NCBI GenBank assembly: GCA_035507915.1
Contig: DATJNS010000273.1
Span: 1-19,178, forward strand
Reading direction: 5' to 3'
DNA length: 19,178 nucleotides
DNA from: JACQAI01 sp035507915
GTDB taxonomy: Bacteria; Pseudomonadota; Alphaproteobacteria; Elsterales; Elsteraceae
A program made the translations under genes and the position numbers. The first letter of the stretch is position 1. The number at the start of each line of letters is the position of its first letter. This document shows positions 1 through 7,275 of this stretch, piece after piece. The notes beneath the pieces were generated by a model. The model was given only the letters and a program-made list of their open reading frames with translations, made no database searches and was not told where the DNA came from.

Positions 1-141
1 GAGATGGTGATGCCAGGCGACAACATCTCGATGCAGGTCGAGCTGATCGCGCCGATCGCGATGGACGAGGGCCTGCGCTTCGCGATCCGCGAAGGCGGCA
101 AGACCGTCGGCGCCGGCGTCGTCGCCAAGATCATCGCCTAG
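1..141 (+). CDS. tuf: Elongation factor Tu, C-terminal end (partial)
   Basis: This is the last 46 codons of a gene that starts before the window, read in frame 1 to a TAG at 139-141. The residues include MPGDNISMQVELIAPIAM, then GLRFAIREGG, and end in VVAKIIA, the characteristic C-terminus of EF-Tu domain 3. EF-Tu is the GTPase that delivers aminoacyl-tRNA to the ribosomal A site; the GTPase domain itself is not visible here. A tuf gene immediately upstream of rpsJ is the usual arrangement in proteobacteria (rpsL-rpsG-fusA-tuf-rpsJ), so the gene is probably co-transcribed with the ribosomal protein genes after it. The 43-nt gap to rpsJ carries an inverted repeat listed separately. Confidence 0.95.
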   Translation, partial: EMVMPGDNISMQVELIAPIAMDEGLRFAIREGGKTVGAGVVAKIIA

Positions 142-147
142 CGCGCA

Positions 148-173
148 CCGGGGAGGGCGGGGCGGGACCCCGG
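148..173 (+). repeat. Inverted repeat in tuf-rpsJ gap, overlapping the rpsJ ribosome binding site
   Basis: CCGGGG at 148-153 is the exact reverse complement of CCCCGG at 168-173, with a 14-nt G-rich loop. The last two bases of the right arm (GG, 172-173) are the first two of the GGAG that serves as Shine-Dalgarno for rpsJ (172-175, start codon at 185). The stem could therefore compete with ribosome binding. There is no T-run after it, so it is not a typical intrinsic terminator. A role is inferred only; such stems are common by chance in DNA this rich in G and C. Confidence 0.35.
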
Positions 174-184
174 AGAACCAGACC

Positions 185-493
<309 letters not shown>

Positions 494-505
494 GAGATGG
501 CCGCC

Positions 506-1228
506 ATGCGATCCGGTCTGATCGCGCAGAAGCTCGGCATGACGCGCGTCTTCACGGCCGAGGGCGCGCACGTGCCCGTCACCGTGCTCAAGGTCGACAG
601 CTGCCAGGTCGTCGCGGTCAAGACCGCCGAGAAGGACGGCTACAGCGCCGTGCAGCTCGGCGTCGGCACCGCCAAGGTGAAGAACGTGCCGAAGCCGATG
701 CGCGGCCACTACGCCAAGGCCAAGGTCGAGCCCAAGAAGAAGCTCGCCGAGTTCCGCGTCGCGGCCGACGCCGTGCTCGAGGTCGGCGCGGAGCTCTCGG
801 TCGAGCACTTCGTGGCCGGCCAGTTCGTCGACGTCGTCGGCACCTCGATCGGCAAGGGCTTCGCGGGCGGCATGAAGCGCTGGAACTTCGGCGGCCTGCG
901 CGCGACCCACGGCGTGTCGATCTCGCATCGCTCGCTCGGCTCGACCGGCAACCGCCAGGATCCCGGCCGCACGTTCAAGAACAAGAAGATGGCGGGGCAT
1001 CTCGGCGTCGATCGCGTGACCACCCTCAACCTGAAGGTGGTCGGCACCGACGCGGCGCGCGGCCTCCTGATGATCCAGGGCGCGGTGCCGGGCGCCGAGG
1101 GCGGCTTCGTGCTGGTGCGCGACGCGGTCAAACGGCCGCGCCCGAAGGACGTGCCTTATCCGGCCGCGCTCAAGGCGGCGGCCCAGGGCGCGACGGGCGA
1201 CGCGGCCAAGCCGGCGGGGGCCGACTGA
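506..1228 (+). CDS. rplC: 50S ribosomal protein L3
   Basis: L3 is one of the earliest proteins to bind 23S rRNA and reaches towards the peptidyl transferase centre. The product starts MRSGLIAQKLGMTRVF, the normal beginning of the family, and carries the extended-loop segment GSTGNRQDPGRTFKNKKMAG; the glutamine of this segment is the one methylated by PrmB in E. coli. I chose the ATG at 506 (240 aa) over an in-frame ATG at 497. The AGGAG at 492-496, which overlaps the rpsJ stop, lies 9 nt from 506 but directly abuts 497. The last 16 or so residues form an Ala/Gly-rich tail ending AKPAGAD, beyond the usual fold. Confidence 0.97.
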   Translation: MRSGLIAQKLGMTRVFTAEGAHVPVTVLKVDSCQVVAVKTAEKDGYSAVQLGVGTAKVKNVPKPMRGHYAKAKVEPKKKLAEFRVAADAVLEVGAELSVEHFVAGQFVDVVGTSIGKGFAGGMKRWNFGGLRATHGVSISHRSLGSTGNRQDPGRTFKNKKMAGHLGVDRVTTLNLKVVGTDAARGLLMIQGAVPGAEGGFVLVRDAVKRPRPKDVPYPAALKAAAQGATGDAAKPAGAD

Positions 1229-1229
1229 C

Positions 1230-1847
1230 ATGCAGATCACGGTCAAGAACCTCAAGGCGCAGGACGTCGGCACCATCGAGCTGGCCGACGAGGTGTTCGG
1301 GCTCGCGCCGCGCGCCGACATCCTGGCGCGGGTGGTCGACTGGCAGCTCGCCAAGCGCCGCGCCGGCACCCACAAGACCAAGGGCATCTCCGACATCAGC
1401 GGCACGACCAAGAAACCCTACCGCCAGAAGGGCACCGGCAACGCGCGGCAGGGCAGCCTGCGCTCGCCGCAGTTCCGCGGCGGCGCCCGCATCTTCGGCC
1501 CGGTGGTGCGCGATCACGGCTACGACCTGCCCAAGAAGGTGCGCAAGCTCGGCCTCAAGACCGCGCTGTCGACCAAGCAGGCCGAGGGCAAGCTGGTGGT
1601 CGTCGACGGGTTGGGCGAGACCGCCAAGACCAAGGAGCTGGCGCAGGCCTTCGCGGCGCTCGGCTGGACCTCGGTGCTGGTGATCGACGGCCCGGAGATC
1701 CATGACGGGGTGCGGCGCGCGGCGGCCAATCTCAAGGGCGTCGACCTGCTGCCCCAGCAGGGCGCCAACGTCTACGACATCCTGCGCCGCGACACGCTGG
1801 TCCTGACCCGCGCCGCGGTCGAGCATCTGGAGGCCCGCCTGAAATGA
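1230..1847 (+). CDS. rplD: 50S ribosomal protein L4
   Basis: This 205-aa protein matches L4, an early-assembling 23S rRNA binding protein with a long loop lining the exit tunnel. The loop segment is clear around residues 48-90: RAGTHKTKGISDISGTTKKP, then YRQKGTGNARQGS and RSPQFRGGARIFGP. The start codon lies 1 nt after the rplC stop, behind a G-rich stretch (1213-1220) that probably acts as the ribosome binding site. It overlaps rplW by 4 nt (ATGA), so the two are likely translationally coupled. In E. coli L4 also represses its own operon at the S10 leader; no such leader is recognisable here. Confidence 0.98.
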   Translation: MQITVKNLKAQDVGTIELADEVFGLAPRADILARVVDWQLAKRRAGTHKTKGISDISGTTKKPYRQKGTGNARQGSLRSPQFRGGARIFGPVVRDHGYDLPKKVRKLGLKTALSTKQAEGKLVVVDGLGETAKTKELAQAFAALGWTSVLVIDGPEIHDGVRRAAANLKGVDLLPQQGANVYDILRRDTLVLTRAAVEHLEARLK

Positions 1848-2173
1848 GCGCGTCGTCGAAGGGCAAGGCCAAGGCCGTGCTGACCAAGCAGCAGATGTAC
1901 GACGTCATCCTGGCGCCGGTGATCACCGAGAAGGCGACGCGCACCTCGGAGCACAACCAGGTGGTCTTCAAGGTCGCGCTGGACGCCACCAAGCCCGAGA
2001 TCAAGGCCGCGGTCGAGGGCGTGTTCGGCGTCACCGTGACGGCGGTCAACACCGTCCGGGTCAAGGGCAAGATCAAGATGTTCCGCGGCCGGCCGGGCCG
2101 CCGCTCGGACTACAAGAAGGCGATGGTCACCTTGGCGGCCGGCCAGTCGATCGACGTGACCACGGGGATCTGA
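1844..2173 (+). CDS. rplW: 50S ribosomal protein L23
   Basis: L23 sits at the tunnel exit of the 50S subunit and docks trigger factor, SRP and the Sec translocon. The 109-aa product has the family's features: MYDVILAPVITEKATRTSEH near the N-terminus, the core VVFKVALDATKPEIKAAVE, and the basic tail loop GKIKMFRGRPGRRSDYKKA, which is the rRNA-contacting extension. The N-terminus is about a dozen residues longer than the shortest L23 proteins (SASSKGKAKAVLTKQQ), which is common in alphaproteobacteria. Its ATG overlaps the TGA of rplD. Confidence 0.98.
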   Translation: MSASSKGKAKAVLTKQQMYDVILAPVITEKATRTSEHNQVVFKVALDATKPEIKAAVEGVFGVTVTAVNTVRVKGKIKMFRGRPGRRSDYKKAMVTLAAGQSIDVTTGI

Positions 2174-2176
2174 GCC

Positions 2177-3004
2177 ATGGCGTTGAAATCCTATCAACCC
2201 GTCACGCCGTCGATGCGCGAGCTCGTGCTGGTCGACCGGTCCGAGCTGTGGAAGGGCAAGCCCGTCAAGGCTCTGACCAAGGGCCTGCGCGAGAGCGGCG
2301 GGCGCAACAACCACGGCCGCATCACCATGTGGCAGCGCGGCGGCGGCCACAAGCGCACCTACCGTACGATCGACTTCAAGCGGCGCAAGTTCGACGTCGC
2401 GGCGACCGTCGAGCGGCTCGAGTACGATCCCAACCGCAGCGCCTTCATCGCGCTGGTGAAGTACGAGGACGGCGAGCTCGCCTACATCCTGGCGCCGCAG
2501 CGTCTCAAGGCGGGCGACAAGGTGGTGTCGGGCGAGCGCACCGACGTGAAGCCCGGCAACGCGATGCCGCTCAAGAACATCCCGATCGGGACCATCGTGC
2601 ACAACGTCGAGCTGAAGCCCGGCCGGGGCGGCCAGCTGGCGCGCGCCGCGGGGACCTACGTGCAGCTCGTCGGCCGCGACCAGGGCTACGCGCAGCTCCG
2701 GCTCGGCTCGGGCGAGGTCCGCATCGTGCGCGGCGACTGCATGGCCTCGATCGGCGCGGTGTCGAACCCCGATCAGCAGAACATCAACTACGGCAAGGCC
2801 GGGCGCATGCGCTGGCTCGGCCAGCGCCCGTCGGTGCGCGGCGTCGCGATGAACCCGATCGACCACCCGCATGGCGGCGGCGAAGGCCGCACCTCGGGCG
2901 GCCGTCATCCGGTGACGCCGTGGGGCAAGGGCACCAAGGGCAAGAAGACGCGCAACAACAAGAAGACGGATCGCCTGATCGTGCGCCGTCGTCACGCCAA
3001 GTAA
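2177..3004 (+). CDS. rplB: 50S ribosomal protein L2
   Basis: This 275-aa protein matches L2, which is needed for subunit joining and lies next to the peptidyl transferase centre. It begins MALKSYQPVTPSMRELVLVD, has RNNHGRITMWQRGGGHKR at about residues 38-55, and ends with the conserved MNPIDHPHGGGEGRTSGG segment that contains the functionally important histidine (His229 region in E. coli), followed by a very basic tail. The length is the family norm. The gap from rplW is 3 nt, with a G-rich ribosome binding site inside the end of rplW. Confidence 0.99.
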   Translation: MALKSYQPVTPSMRELVLVDRSELWKGKPVKALTKGLRESGGRNNHGRITMWQRGGGHKRTYRTIDFKRRKFDVAATVERLEYDPNRSAFIALVKYEDGELAYILAPQRLKAGDKVVSGERTDVKPGNAMPLKNIPIGTIVHNVELKPGRGGQLARAAGTYVQLVGRDQGYAQLRLGSGEVRIVRGDCMASIGAVSNPDQQNINYGKAGRMRWLGQRPSVRGVAMNPIDHPHGGGEGRTSGGRHPVTPWGKGTKGKKTRNNKKTDRLIVRRRHAK

Positions 3005-3016
3005 GGAGCACCGCAC

Positions 3017-3295
3017 GTGGCGCGTTCGGTTTGGAAGGGCCCGTTCGTCGACGGCTATCTGCTCAAGAAGGCGGAGAAGTCGCGCGCGTCGGGCCGCAAC
3101 GAGATCATCAAGATCTGGGCGCGGCGGTCGACCATCCTGCCGCAGTTCGTCGGGCTGACCTTCGGGGTCTACAACGGCCAGAAGTTCATCCCGGTGCTGG
3201 TGACCGAGAACATGATCGGGCACAAGTTCGGCGAGTTCTCGCCGACCCGCGTGTTCTACGGCCACTCCTCGGACAAGAAGGTGAAGAGGAAGTAG
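3017..3295 (+). CDS. rpsS: 30S ribosomal protein S19
   Basis: S19 lies in the 30S head, forms a complex with S13 and contacts A-site tRNA and the inter-subunit bridge. The 92-aa product starts MARSVWKGPFVDGYLLKK and includes RRSTILPQFVGLTFGVYNG and GHKFGEFSPTRVFYGH, all family hallmarks. The start codon is GTG at 3017, supported by AAGGAG at 3003-3008, which overlaps the rplB stop codon, and by the match to the canonical N-terminus. Confidence 0.98.
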   Translation: MARSVWKGPFVDGYLLKKAEKSRASGRNEIIKIWARRSTILPQFVGLTFGVYNGQKFIPVLVTENMIGHKFGEFSPTRVFYGHSSDKKVKRK

Positions 3296-3298
3296 GCC

Positions 3299-3679
3299 AT
3301 GGGCAAGAAATCCGCACCCCGGCGCCTGCCCGAGACCGAAGCCCAGGCCGTGCTGCGCAACCTGCGCACCAGCCCGCGCAAGCTCAACCTGGTCGCCCAG
3401 CTGATCCGCGGCAAGAAGGCGTCGGCGGCGCTCGCCGAGCTGACCTTCTCGAAGCGGCGGATCGCCAAGGACGTCCGCAAGGTGCTGCAGTCGGCGATCG
3501 CCAACGCCGAGAACAACCACCAGCTCGACGTCGACCGGCTCTACGTCAAGGAGGCCACGGTCGGCCAGAGCTTCGCCTTGAAGCGCTTCCATGCGCGCGC
3601 CCGGGGGCGCGCCGGCCGTGTCGAAAAGCCGTTCAGCCACCTCACCGTCGTGGTGCGCGAGCGCGAGGAGACTGCGTAA
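3299..3679 (+). CDS. rplV: 50S ribosomal protein L22
   Basis: This 126-aa protein fits L22, whose long beta hairpin lines the nascent-peptide tunnel near the macrolide site. Visible hallmarks are RTSPRKLNLVAQLIRGKKAS near residue 22, SAIANAENNHQLDVDRLYV, and the hairpin and C-terminal segment around FHARARGRAGRVEKPFSHLT. It starts 3 nt after rpsS, with a GAGGAAG ribosome binding site inside the rpsS end. Its TAA stop shares one base with the rpsC start (TAATG), so coupling of translation is likely. Confidence 0.98.
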   Translation: MGKKSAPRRLPETEAQAVLRNLRTSPRKLNLVAQLIRGKKASAALAELTFSKRRIAKDVRKVLQSAIANAENNHQLDVDRLYVKEATVGQSFALKRFHARARGRAGRVEKPFSHLTVVVREREETA

Positions 3680-4356
3680 TGGGTCAGAAGGTCAATCCGA
3701 TCGGGCTCCGCCTCGGCATCAACCGCACGTGGGACTCGCGCTGGTTCGCCAACAAGGACTACGCCGGCCTGCTGCACGAGGACCTGAAGCTGCGCAAGTA
3801 CCTGATGGATCGGCTCTCGCAAGCCGGCATCAGCCGCGTCGTGATCGAGCGGCCGGCCAAGAAGGCGCGCATCACCATCCACACCGCCCGTCCGGGCGTG
3901 GTGATCGGCAAGAAGGGCGCCGACATCGAGAAGCTGCGCGCCGACCTCGGCAAGACCACCGGCGGCGAGGTCAACCTCAACATCGTCGAGATCCGCAAGC
4001 CCGAGATCGACGCCAAGCTGGTCGCCGAGGCGATCGCCCAGCAGCTCGAGCGGCGCGTCGCGTTCCGTCGCGCCATGAAGCGCGCGGTGCAGTCGGCGAT
4101 GCGGCTGGGCGCCCAGGGCATCCGGATCAACTGTTCGGGCCGCCTCGGCGGCGCCGAGATCGCCCGGCTCGAGTGGTATCGCGAAGGCCGCGTGCCGCTC
4201 CACACCCTGCGCGCCGACGTCGATTTCGGCACCGCGACCGCCAAGACCACCTACGGCACCTGCGGCGTCAAGGTGTGGGTGTTCAAGGGCGAGGTGATGG
4301 CCCACGACCCGATGGCGCAGGACAAGCGCGCCGCCGAGCAGCAGCCGACGCGCTGA
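3679..4356 (+). CDS. rpsC: 30S ribosomal protein S3
   Basis: S3 is a 30S head protein at the mRNA entry channel, where it has helicase-assisting activity. The 225-aa product begins MGQKVNPIGLRLGINRTWDS and carries a type II KH domain with the RNA-binding loop VVIGKKGADIEKLR (GKKG at residues 77-80). The C-terminal S3 domain includes GIRINCSGRLGGAEIARLEW and YGTCGVKVWVFKGE. I set the start at the ATG at 3679; its reading frame happens to stay open for more than 1.4 kb upstream, but that part is antisense-like Arg/Ala/Gly-rich filler in another frame of rplB-rplV. The start is preceded by GAGGAG inside rplV. Confidence 0.98.
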   Translation: MGQKVNPIGLRLGINRTWDSRWFANKDYAGLLHEDLKLRKYLMDRLSQAGISRVVIERPAKKARITIHTARPGVVIGKKGADIEKLRADLGKTTGGEVNLNIVEIRKPEIDAKLVAEAIAQQLERRVAFRRAMKRAVQSAMRLGAQGIRINCSGRLGGAEIARLEWYREGRVPLHTLRADVDFGTATAKTTYGTCGVKVWVFKGEVMAHDPMAQDKRAAEQQPTR

Positions 4357-4378
4357 GCCGGAAGGAAAGAGCCGAGAC

Positions 4379-4798
4379 ATGCAGCAGCCAGCCCGCACGA
4401 AATACCGCAAGGCCCACAAGGGCCGCATCCACGGCCAGGCCAAGGGCGGCTTCACCCTGAACTTCGGCGCCTACGGCCTGAAGGCGGTCGAGCCCGGCCG
4501 GATCACCGCGCGTCAGATCGAGGCGGCGCGGCGCGCCATGACGCGCCACATCAAGCGTCTCGGCCGCGTCTGGGTGCGCGTGTTCCCCGACGTGCCGGTG
4601 TCGACCAAGCCCGCCGAGGTGCGCATGGGCTCGGGCAAGGGCACGCCGGAATACTGGGTCTGCCGGATCAAGCCGGGCCGCATCATGTTCGAGGTCGACG
4701 GCGTGCCGAAGAGCCTCGCCTCGGAGGCGTTCGCGCTCGCGGCCGCGAAACTGCCGATCTCGACGCGCTTCGTGCAGCGCGCCGGCGAGGGGAGCTAG
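4379..4798 (+). CDS. rplP: 50S ribosomal protein L16
   Basis: L16 organises the A-site side of the 50S subunit and is a late assembly factor for peptidyl transfer activity. The 139-aa product has the family length and reads MQQPARTKYRKAHKGRIHG at the start, then GRITARQIEAARRAMTRHIK and RMGSGKGTPEYWVCRIKPGR. It follows rpsC after 22 nt with a GGAAGGAAA ribosome binding site, and ends 3 nt before rpmC. Confidence 0.98.
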   Translation: MQQPARTKYRKAHKGRIHGQAKGGFTLNFGAYGLKAVEPGRITARQIEAARRAMTRHIKRLGRVWVRVFPDVPVSTKPAEVRMGSGKGTPEYWVCRIKPGRIMFEVDGVPKSLASEAFALAAAKLPISTRFVQRAGEGS

Positions 4799-4801
4799 CC
4801 C

Positions 4802-4996
4802 ATGAAGGCCGTCGACGTGCGCCTGAAGACCGACGACGAGCTCAAGGATCAGCTCGTCGAGCTGAAGAAGGAGCAGTTCAACCTGCGCTTCCAGCGGGCG
4901 AGCGGCCAGCTCGAGAACACCGCGCGGGTGCGCGTCGTGCGGCGCGACATCGCGCGCATCAAGACCATTCTGGCCGAGAAGGCCGCGGCGAAGTAG
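4802..4996 (+). CDS. rpmC: 50S ribosomal protein L29
   Basis: This 64-aa protein is a typical small L29, which sits beside L23 at the tunnel exit. Its hallmarks are the two-helix antiparallel coil with LKTDDELKDQLVELKKEQFN and the conserved NTARVRVVRRDIARIKTIL, ending in a short Ala/Lys tail. It starts 3 nt after rplP, behind a GAGGGGAG sequence that overlaps the end of rplP. Confidence 0.97.
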   Translation: MKAVDVRLKTDDELKDQLVELKKEQFNLRFQRASGQLENTARVRVVRRDIARIKTILAEKAAAK

Positions 4997-5018
4997 GCCG
5001 AGCGAGGAGCAGAGCGAG

Positions 5019-5282
5019 ATGCCCAGGCGAATCATGTGGGGCACGGTGGTGAGCGACAAGCGCAACAAGACCGTCACGGTGGTGGTCGAGCGTCGCGTCA
5101 TGCACCCGGTCTACAAGAAGTTCATCACGCGCTCGAAGAAGTACGCGGCGCACGACGAGACCAATCGCTGCAAGGTCGGCGACCGCGTGCAGATCCGCGA
5201 GACGCGGCCGATCTCCAAGACCAAGTGCTGGGAGGTCGTCGGCGACCAGGCCGCCGCCAGTTCCTCAGGCGCGGGGGCCTGA
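5019..5282 (+). CDS. rpsQ: 30S ribosomal protein S17
   Basis: S17 is a primary 16S rRNA binder with an OB fold. The 87-aa product begins MPRRIMWGTVVSDKRNKTVT, followed by VVVERRVMHPVYKKFITRSK and VGDRVQIRETRPISKTKCWE, all standard for the family. A strong GAGGAG ribosome binding site (5004-5009) lies 9 nt before the ATG. The last dozen residues (DQAAASSSGAGA) are low-complexity and unlikely to be part of the fold. Confidence 0.98.
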   Translation: MPRRIMWGTVVSDKRNKTVTVVVERRVMHPVYKKFITRSKKYAAHDETNRCKVGDRVQIRETRPISKTKCWEVVGDQAAASSSGAGA

Positions 5283-5286
5283 CGTC

Positions 5287-5655
5287 ATGATCCAGATGCA
5301 AACCAACTTGGAAGTCGCCGACAATTCCGGCGCGCGCCGGGTCATGTGCATCAAGGTGCTGGGCGGCTCGAAGCGGAAGTTCGCCAGCATCGGCGACGTC
5401 ATCGTGGTCTCGGTCAAGGAGGCGATCCCGCGCGGCCGCGTCAAGAAGGGCGACGTTCACCGCGCCGTGATCGTGCGCACCGCGACCCCGATCCGCCGGC
5501 CGGACGGCAGCCTGATCCGCTTCGACACCAATGCGGCGGTGCTGATCACCAAGCAGAACGAGCCGATCGGCAGCCGCATCTTCGGGCCGGTCACCCGCGA
5601 GCTGCGCTCGAAGAACTTCATGAAGATCATCTCGCTCGCGCCCGAGGTCCTCTAG
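5287..5655 (+). CDS. rplN: 50S ribosomal protein L14
   Basis: L14 forms inter-subunit bridges with 16S rRNA on the 50S face and is the docking point for the silencing factor RsfS. The 122-aa product is exactly the family length: MIQMQTNLEVADNSGARRVM at the start, VKEAIPRGRVKKGDVHRAVI in the middle, and RIFGPVTRELRSKNFMKIIS near the end. Its TAG stop is directly followed by the ATG of rplX with no gap, which favours coupled translation. Confidence 0.99.
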   Translation: MIQMQTNLEVADNSGARRVMCIKVLGGSKRKFASIGDVIVVSVKEAIPRGRVKKGDVHRAVIVRTATPIRRPDGSLIRFDTNAAVLITKQNEPIGSRIFGPVTRELRSKNFMKIISLAPEVL

Positions 5656-5979
5656 ATGGCTGCCAAGCTCAAGATCAAGAAGGGCGACAAGGTGATCGTG
5701 ATCAGCGGTCGCGACCGCGGCAAGACCGGCGAGGTTTTCGAGGTCATGCCGCAGGAGGACCGGGTCAGGGTGCGTGGCGTCAACATCGTCAAGCGCCACA
5801 CCCGCGCGTCCGCCGCGCAGCAGGGCGGCATCGTCGAGAAGGAAGCCGCGATCCACGTCTCGAACGTCGCCCACATCGACCCGAAGAGCGACAAGCCGAC
5901 CCGGGTCGGGTTCAAGTTCCTCGCCGACGGCCGCAAGGTGCGCTTTGCCAAGCGGTCCGGCGAAGTCATCGACGCTTGA
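5656..5979 (+). CDS. rplX: 50S ribosomal protein L24
   Basis: L24 starts assembly of the 50S subunit at the 5' end of 23S rRNA. The 107-aa product has the KOW motif near its N-terminus: KIKKGDKVIVISGRDRGKTG, with the invariant glycine before KTG. Next comes VRGVNIVKRHTRASAAQQGG and the C-terminal KPTRVGFKFLADGRKVR. It begins right after the rplN stop, and its ribosome binding site must lie inside rplN (the GAGG at 5644-5647 is the likely one). Confidence 0.98.
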   Translation: MAAKLKIKKGDKVIVISGRDRGKTGEVFEVMPQEDRVRVRGVNIVKRHTRASAAQQGGIVEKEAAIHVSNVAHIDPKSDKPTRVGFKFLADGRKVRFAKRSGEVIDA

Positions 5980-5987
5980 GGGACGCC

Positions 5988-6530
5988 ATGGCGACCAAGC
6001 TGCAGGAACACTACGAGAAGACCGTCCGGCCCAAGCTGATGACGGAGTTCAAGTACAAGAACGCCATGCAGGTGCCGCGCATCGAGAAGATCGTGGTCAA
6101 CATGGGCGTCGGCGAGGGCACGCAGGATGCCAAGAAGGTCGACGCGGCGTTGGGCGATCTCGCCAAGATCACCGGCCAGCGCCCGGTCAAGACCAAGTCC
6201 ACGAAGTCGATCGCGCAGTTCAAGCTGCGCGAGGGCATCCCGGTCGGCGTCAAGGTGACGTTGCGCAAGCACGTCATGTACGAGTTCCTCGACCGGCTGA
6301 TCAACATCGCGCTGCCGCGCGTGCGCGACTTCCGCGGCGTCAGCCCGAAGAGCTTCGACGGACGCGGCAACTACGCGATCGGCCTCAAGGAACAGATCGT
6401 GTTCCCCGAGATCGACTACGACCGCGTCGACGAGGTGCGCGGCATGGACATCGTGATCGTGACGACGGCGCAGACGGACGACGAGGCGCGCGCGCTGCTG
6501 CGCGGCTTCGACATGCCGTTCGCATCCTGA
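5988..6530 (+). CDS. rplE: 50S ribosomal protein L5
   Basis: L5 binds 5S rRNA in the central protuberance and contacts P-site tRNA. The 180-aa product starts MATKLQEHYEKTVRPKLMTE and shows the family blocks VPRIEKIVVNMGVGEG, GQRPVKTKSTKSIAQFKLRE, IALPRVRDFRGVSPKSFDGR and GNYAIGLKEQIVFPEIDYD. I chose the ATG at 5988, 8 nt after rplX and behind GAGGGA; the frame is open further upstream across rplN and rplX, but that part encodes nothing recognisable. The length is typical. Confidence 0.98.
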   Translation: MATKLQEHYEKTVRPKLMTEFKYKNAMQVPRIEKIVVNMGVGEGTQDAKKVDAALGDLAKITGQRPVKTKSTKSIAQFKLREGIPVGVKVTLRKHVMYEFLDRLINIALPRVRDFRGVSPKSFDGRGNYAIGLKEQIVFPEIDYDRVDEVRGMDIVIVTTAQTDDEARALLRGFDMPFAS

Positions 6531-6553
6531 TTCAAACCGAGGGATCGGACCCT

Positions 6554-6859
6554 ATGGCCAAGACGAGCTCAGTCGAGAAGAACAAGCGGCGCACCAGGCT
6601 GGCGCAGCGCTTTGCGGCCAAGCGCGCCCGCCTGAAGGCGATCGCCGACGACAAGAAGGTCGATCAGGAGGAGCGCTTCGCGGCGCGCCTGAAGCTCGCG
6701 GAGCTGCCGCGCAACTCGTCGCCGACGCGGATCCGCAACCGCTGCGAGCTGACCGGGCGGCCGCGCTCGGTGTACCGCAAGTTCAAGCTGTCGCGCATCG
6801 CGTTGCGCGAGCTGGCGTCGACCGGCCAGATCCCTGGCATGGTCAAGTCGAGCTGGTAG
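6554..6859 (+). CDS. rpsN: 30S ribosomal protein S14 (long, zinc-free form)
   Basis: S14 is a 30S head protein needed late in assembly. The 101-aa product begins MAKTSSVEKNKRRTRLAQRF and ends with the diagnostic NRCELTGRPRSVYRKFKLSR and ELASTGQIPGMVKSSW. It lacks the two CxxC pairs of the short zinc-binding type, so it is the long form usual in proteobacteria. The ATG at 6554 was chosen from the match to the family N-terminus; the frame is open upstream through rplX and rplE without meaning. GAGGGA at 6540-6545 is the probable ribosome binding site. Confidence 0.98.
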   Translation: MAKTSSVEKNKRRTRLAQRFAAKRARLKAIADDKKVDQEERFAARLKLAELPRNSSPTRIRNRCELTGRPRSVYRKFKLSRIALRELASTGQIPGMVKSSW

Positions 6860-6874
6860 GAGAGGGCCGGTAAC

Positions 6875-7273
6875 ATGTCGATGACCGACCCCTTGGGGGA
6901 TATGCTGACCCGGATCCGGAACGCCCAGCGCGCCCGCATGTCCGTGGTGTCGAGCCCGGCGTCCAAGTTGCGCACCAACGTGCTCGAGGTGCTGCGGCGC
7001 GAGGGCTACATCCGGGGCTACAGCGAATCGCAGATGCGCAAGGGTATCAACGAGCTGCGCATCGAGCTCAAGTATCACGAGGGCGAGCCCGTGATCAAAG
7101 AGATCAAGCGCGTCTCGACCCCGGGCCGGCGCGTCTACTCGAAGATCAAGGACCTGCCGCGCGTCTACAACGGCCTCGGCATCGCGATCCTGTCGACGCC
7201 GCAGGGCGTCATGTCGGATTCCGAGGCACGTGCCGCCAATGTCGGCGGCGAAGTCCTCTGTCGGGTGTTCTGA
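6875..7273 (+). CDS. rpsH: 30S ribosomal protein S8
   Basis: S8 binds helix 21 of 16S rRNA and is central to assembly of the 30S platform. The 132-aa product starts MSMTDPLGDMLTRIRNAQRA and ends with the C-terminal signature region STPQGVMSDSEARAANVGGE followed by VLCRVF. A second ATG at 6881 would give the slightly shorter MTDPLGDML start; the AGGAGAGGG stretch at 6858-6866 fits 6875 better. In E. coli S8 represses the spc operon by binding the rplE start region; I did not identify an S8 site here. Confidence 0.98.
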   Translation: MSMTDPLGDMLTRIRNAQRARMSVVSSPASKLRTNVLEVLRREGYIRGYSESQMRKGINELRIELKYHEGEPVIKEIKRVSTPGRRVYSKIKDLPRVYNGLGIAILSTPQGVMSDSEARAANVGGEVLCRVF

Positions 7274-7275
7274 TC

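Noticed and set aside
497..505. Upstream ATG at 497 as the start of rplC
   Set aside because: It would abut the AGGAG itself and add three residues absent from the usual L3 N-terminus; the ATG at 506 has correct spacing.
1772..3640. A 622-codon open frame on the - strand
   Set aside because: It lies antisense to rplD-rplV, is made of Arg/Ala/Leu/Asp-rich low-information sequence, matches no family, and is a usual artefact of DNA with G or C at nearly every third position.
2248..4356. A 702-codon + strand frame that would fuse a long N-terminal part to S3
   Set aside because: Only the part from 3679 matches S3; upstream it runs out of frame through rplB, rpsS and rplV. The same open-frame effect occurs before rplE, rpsN and adk.
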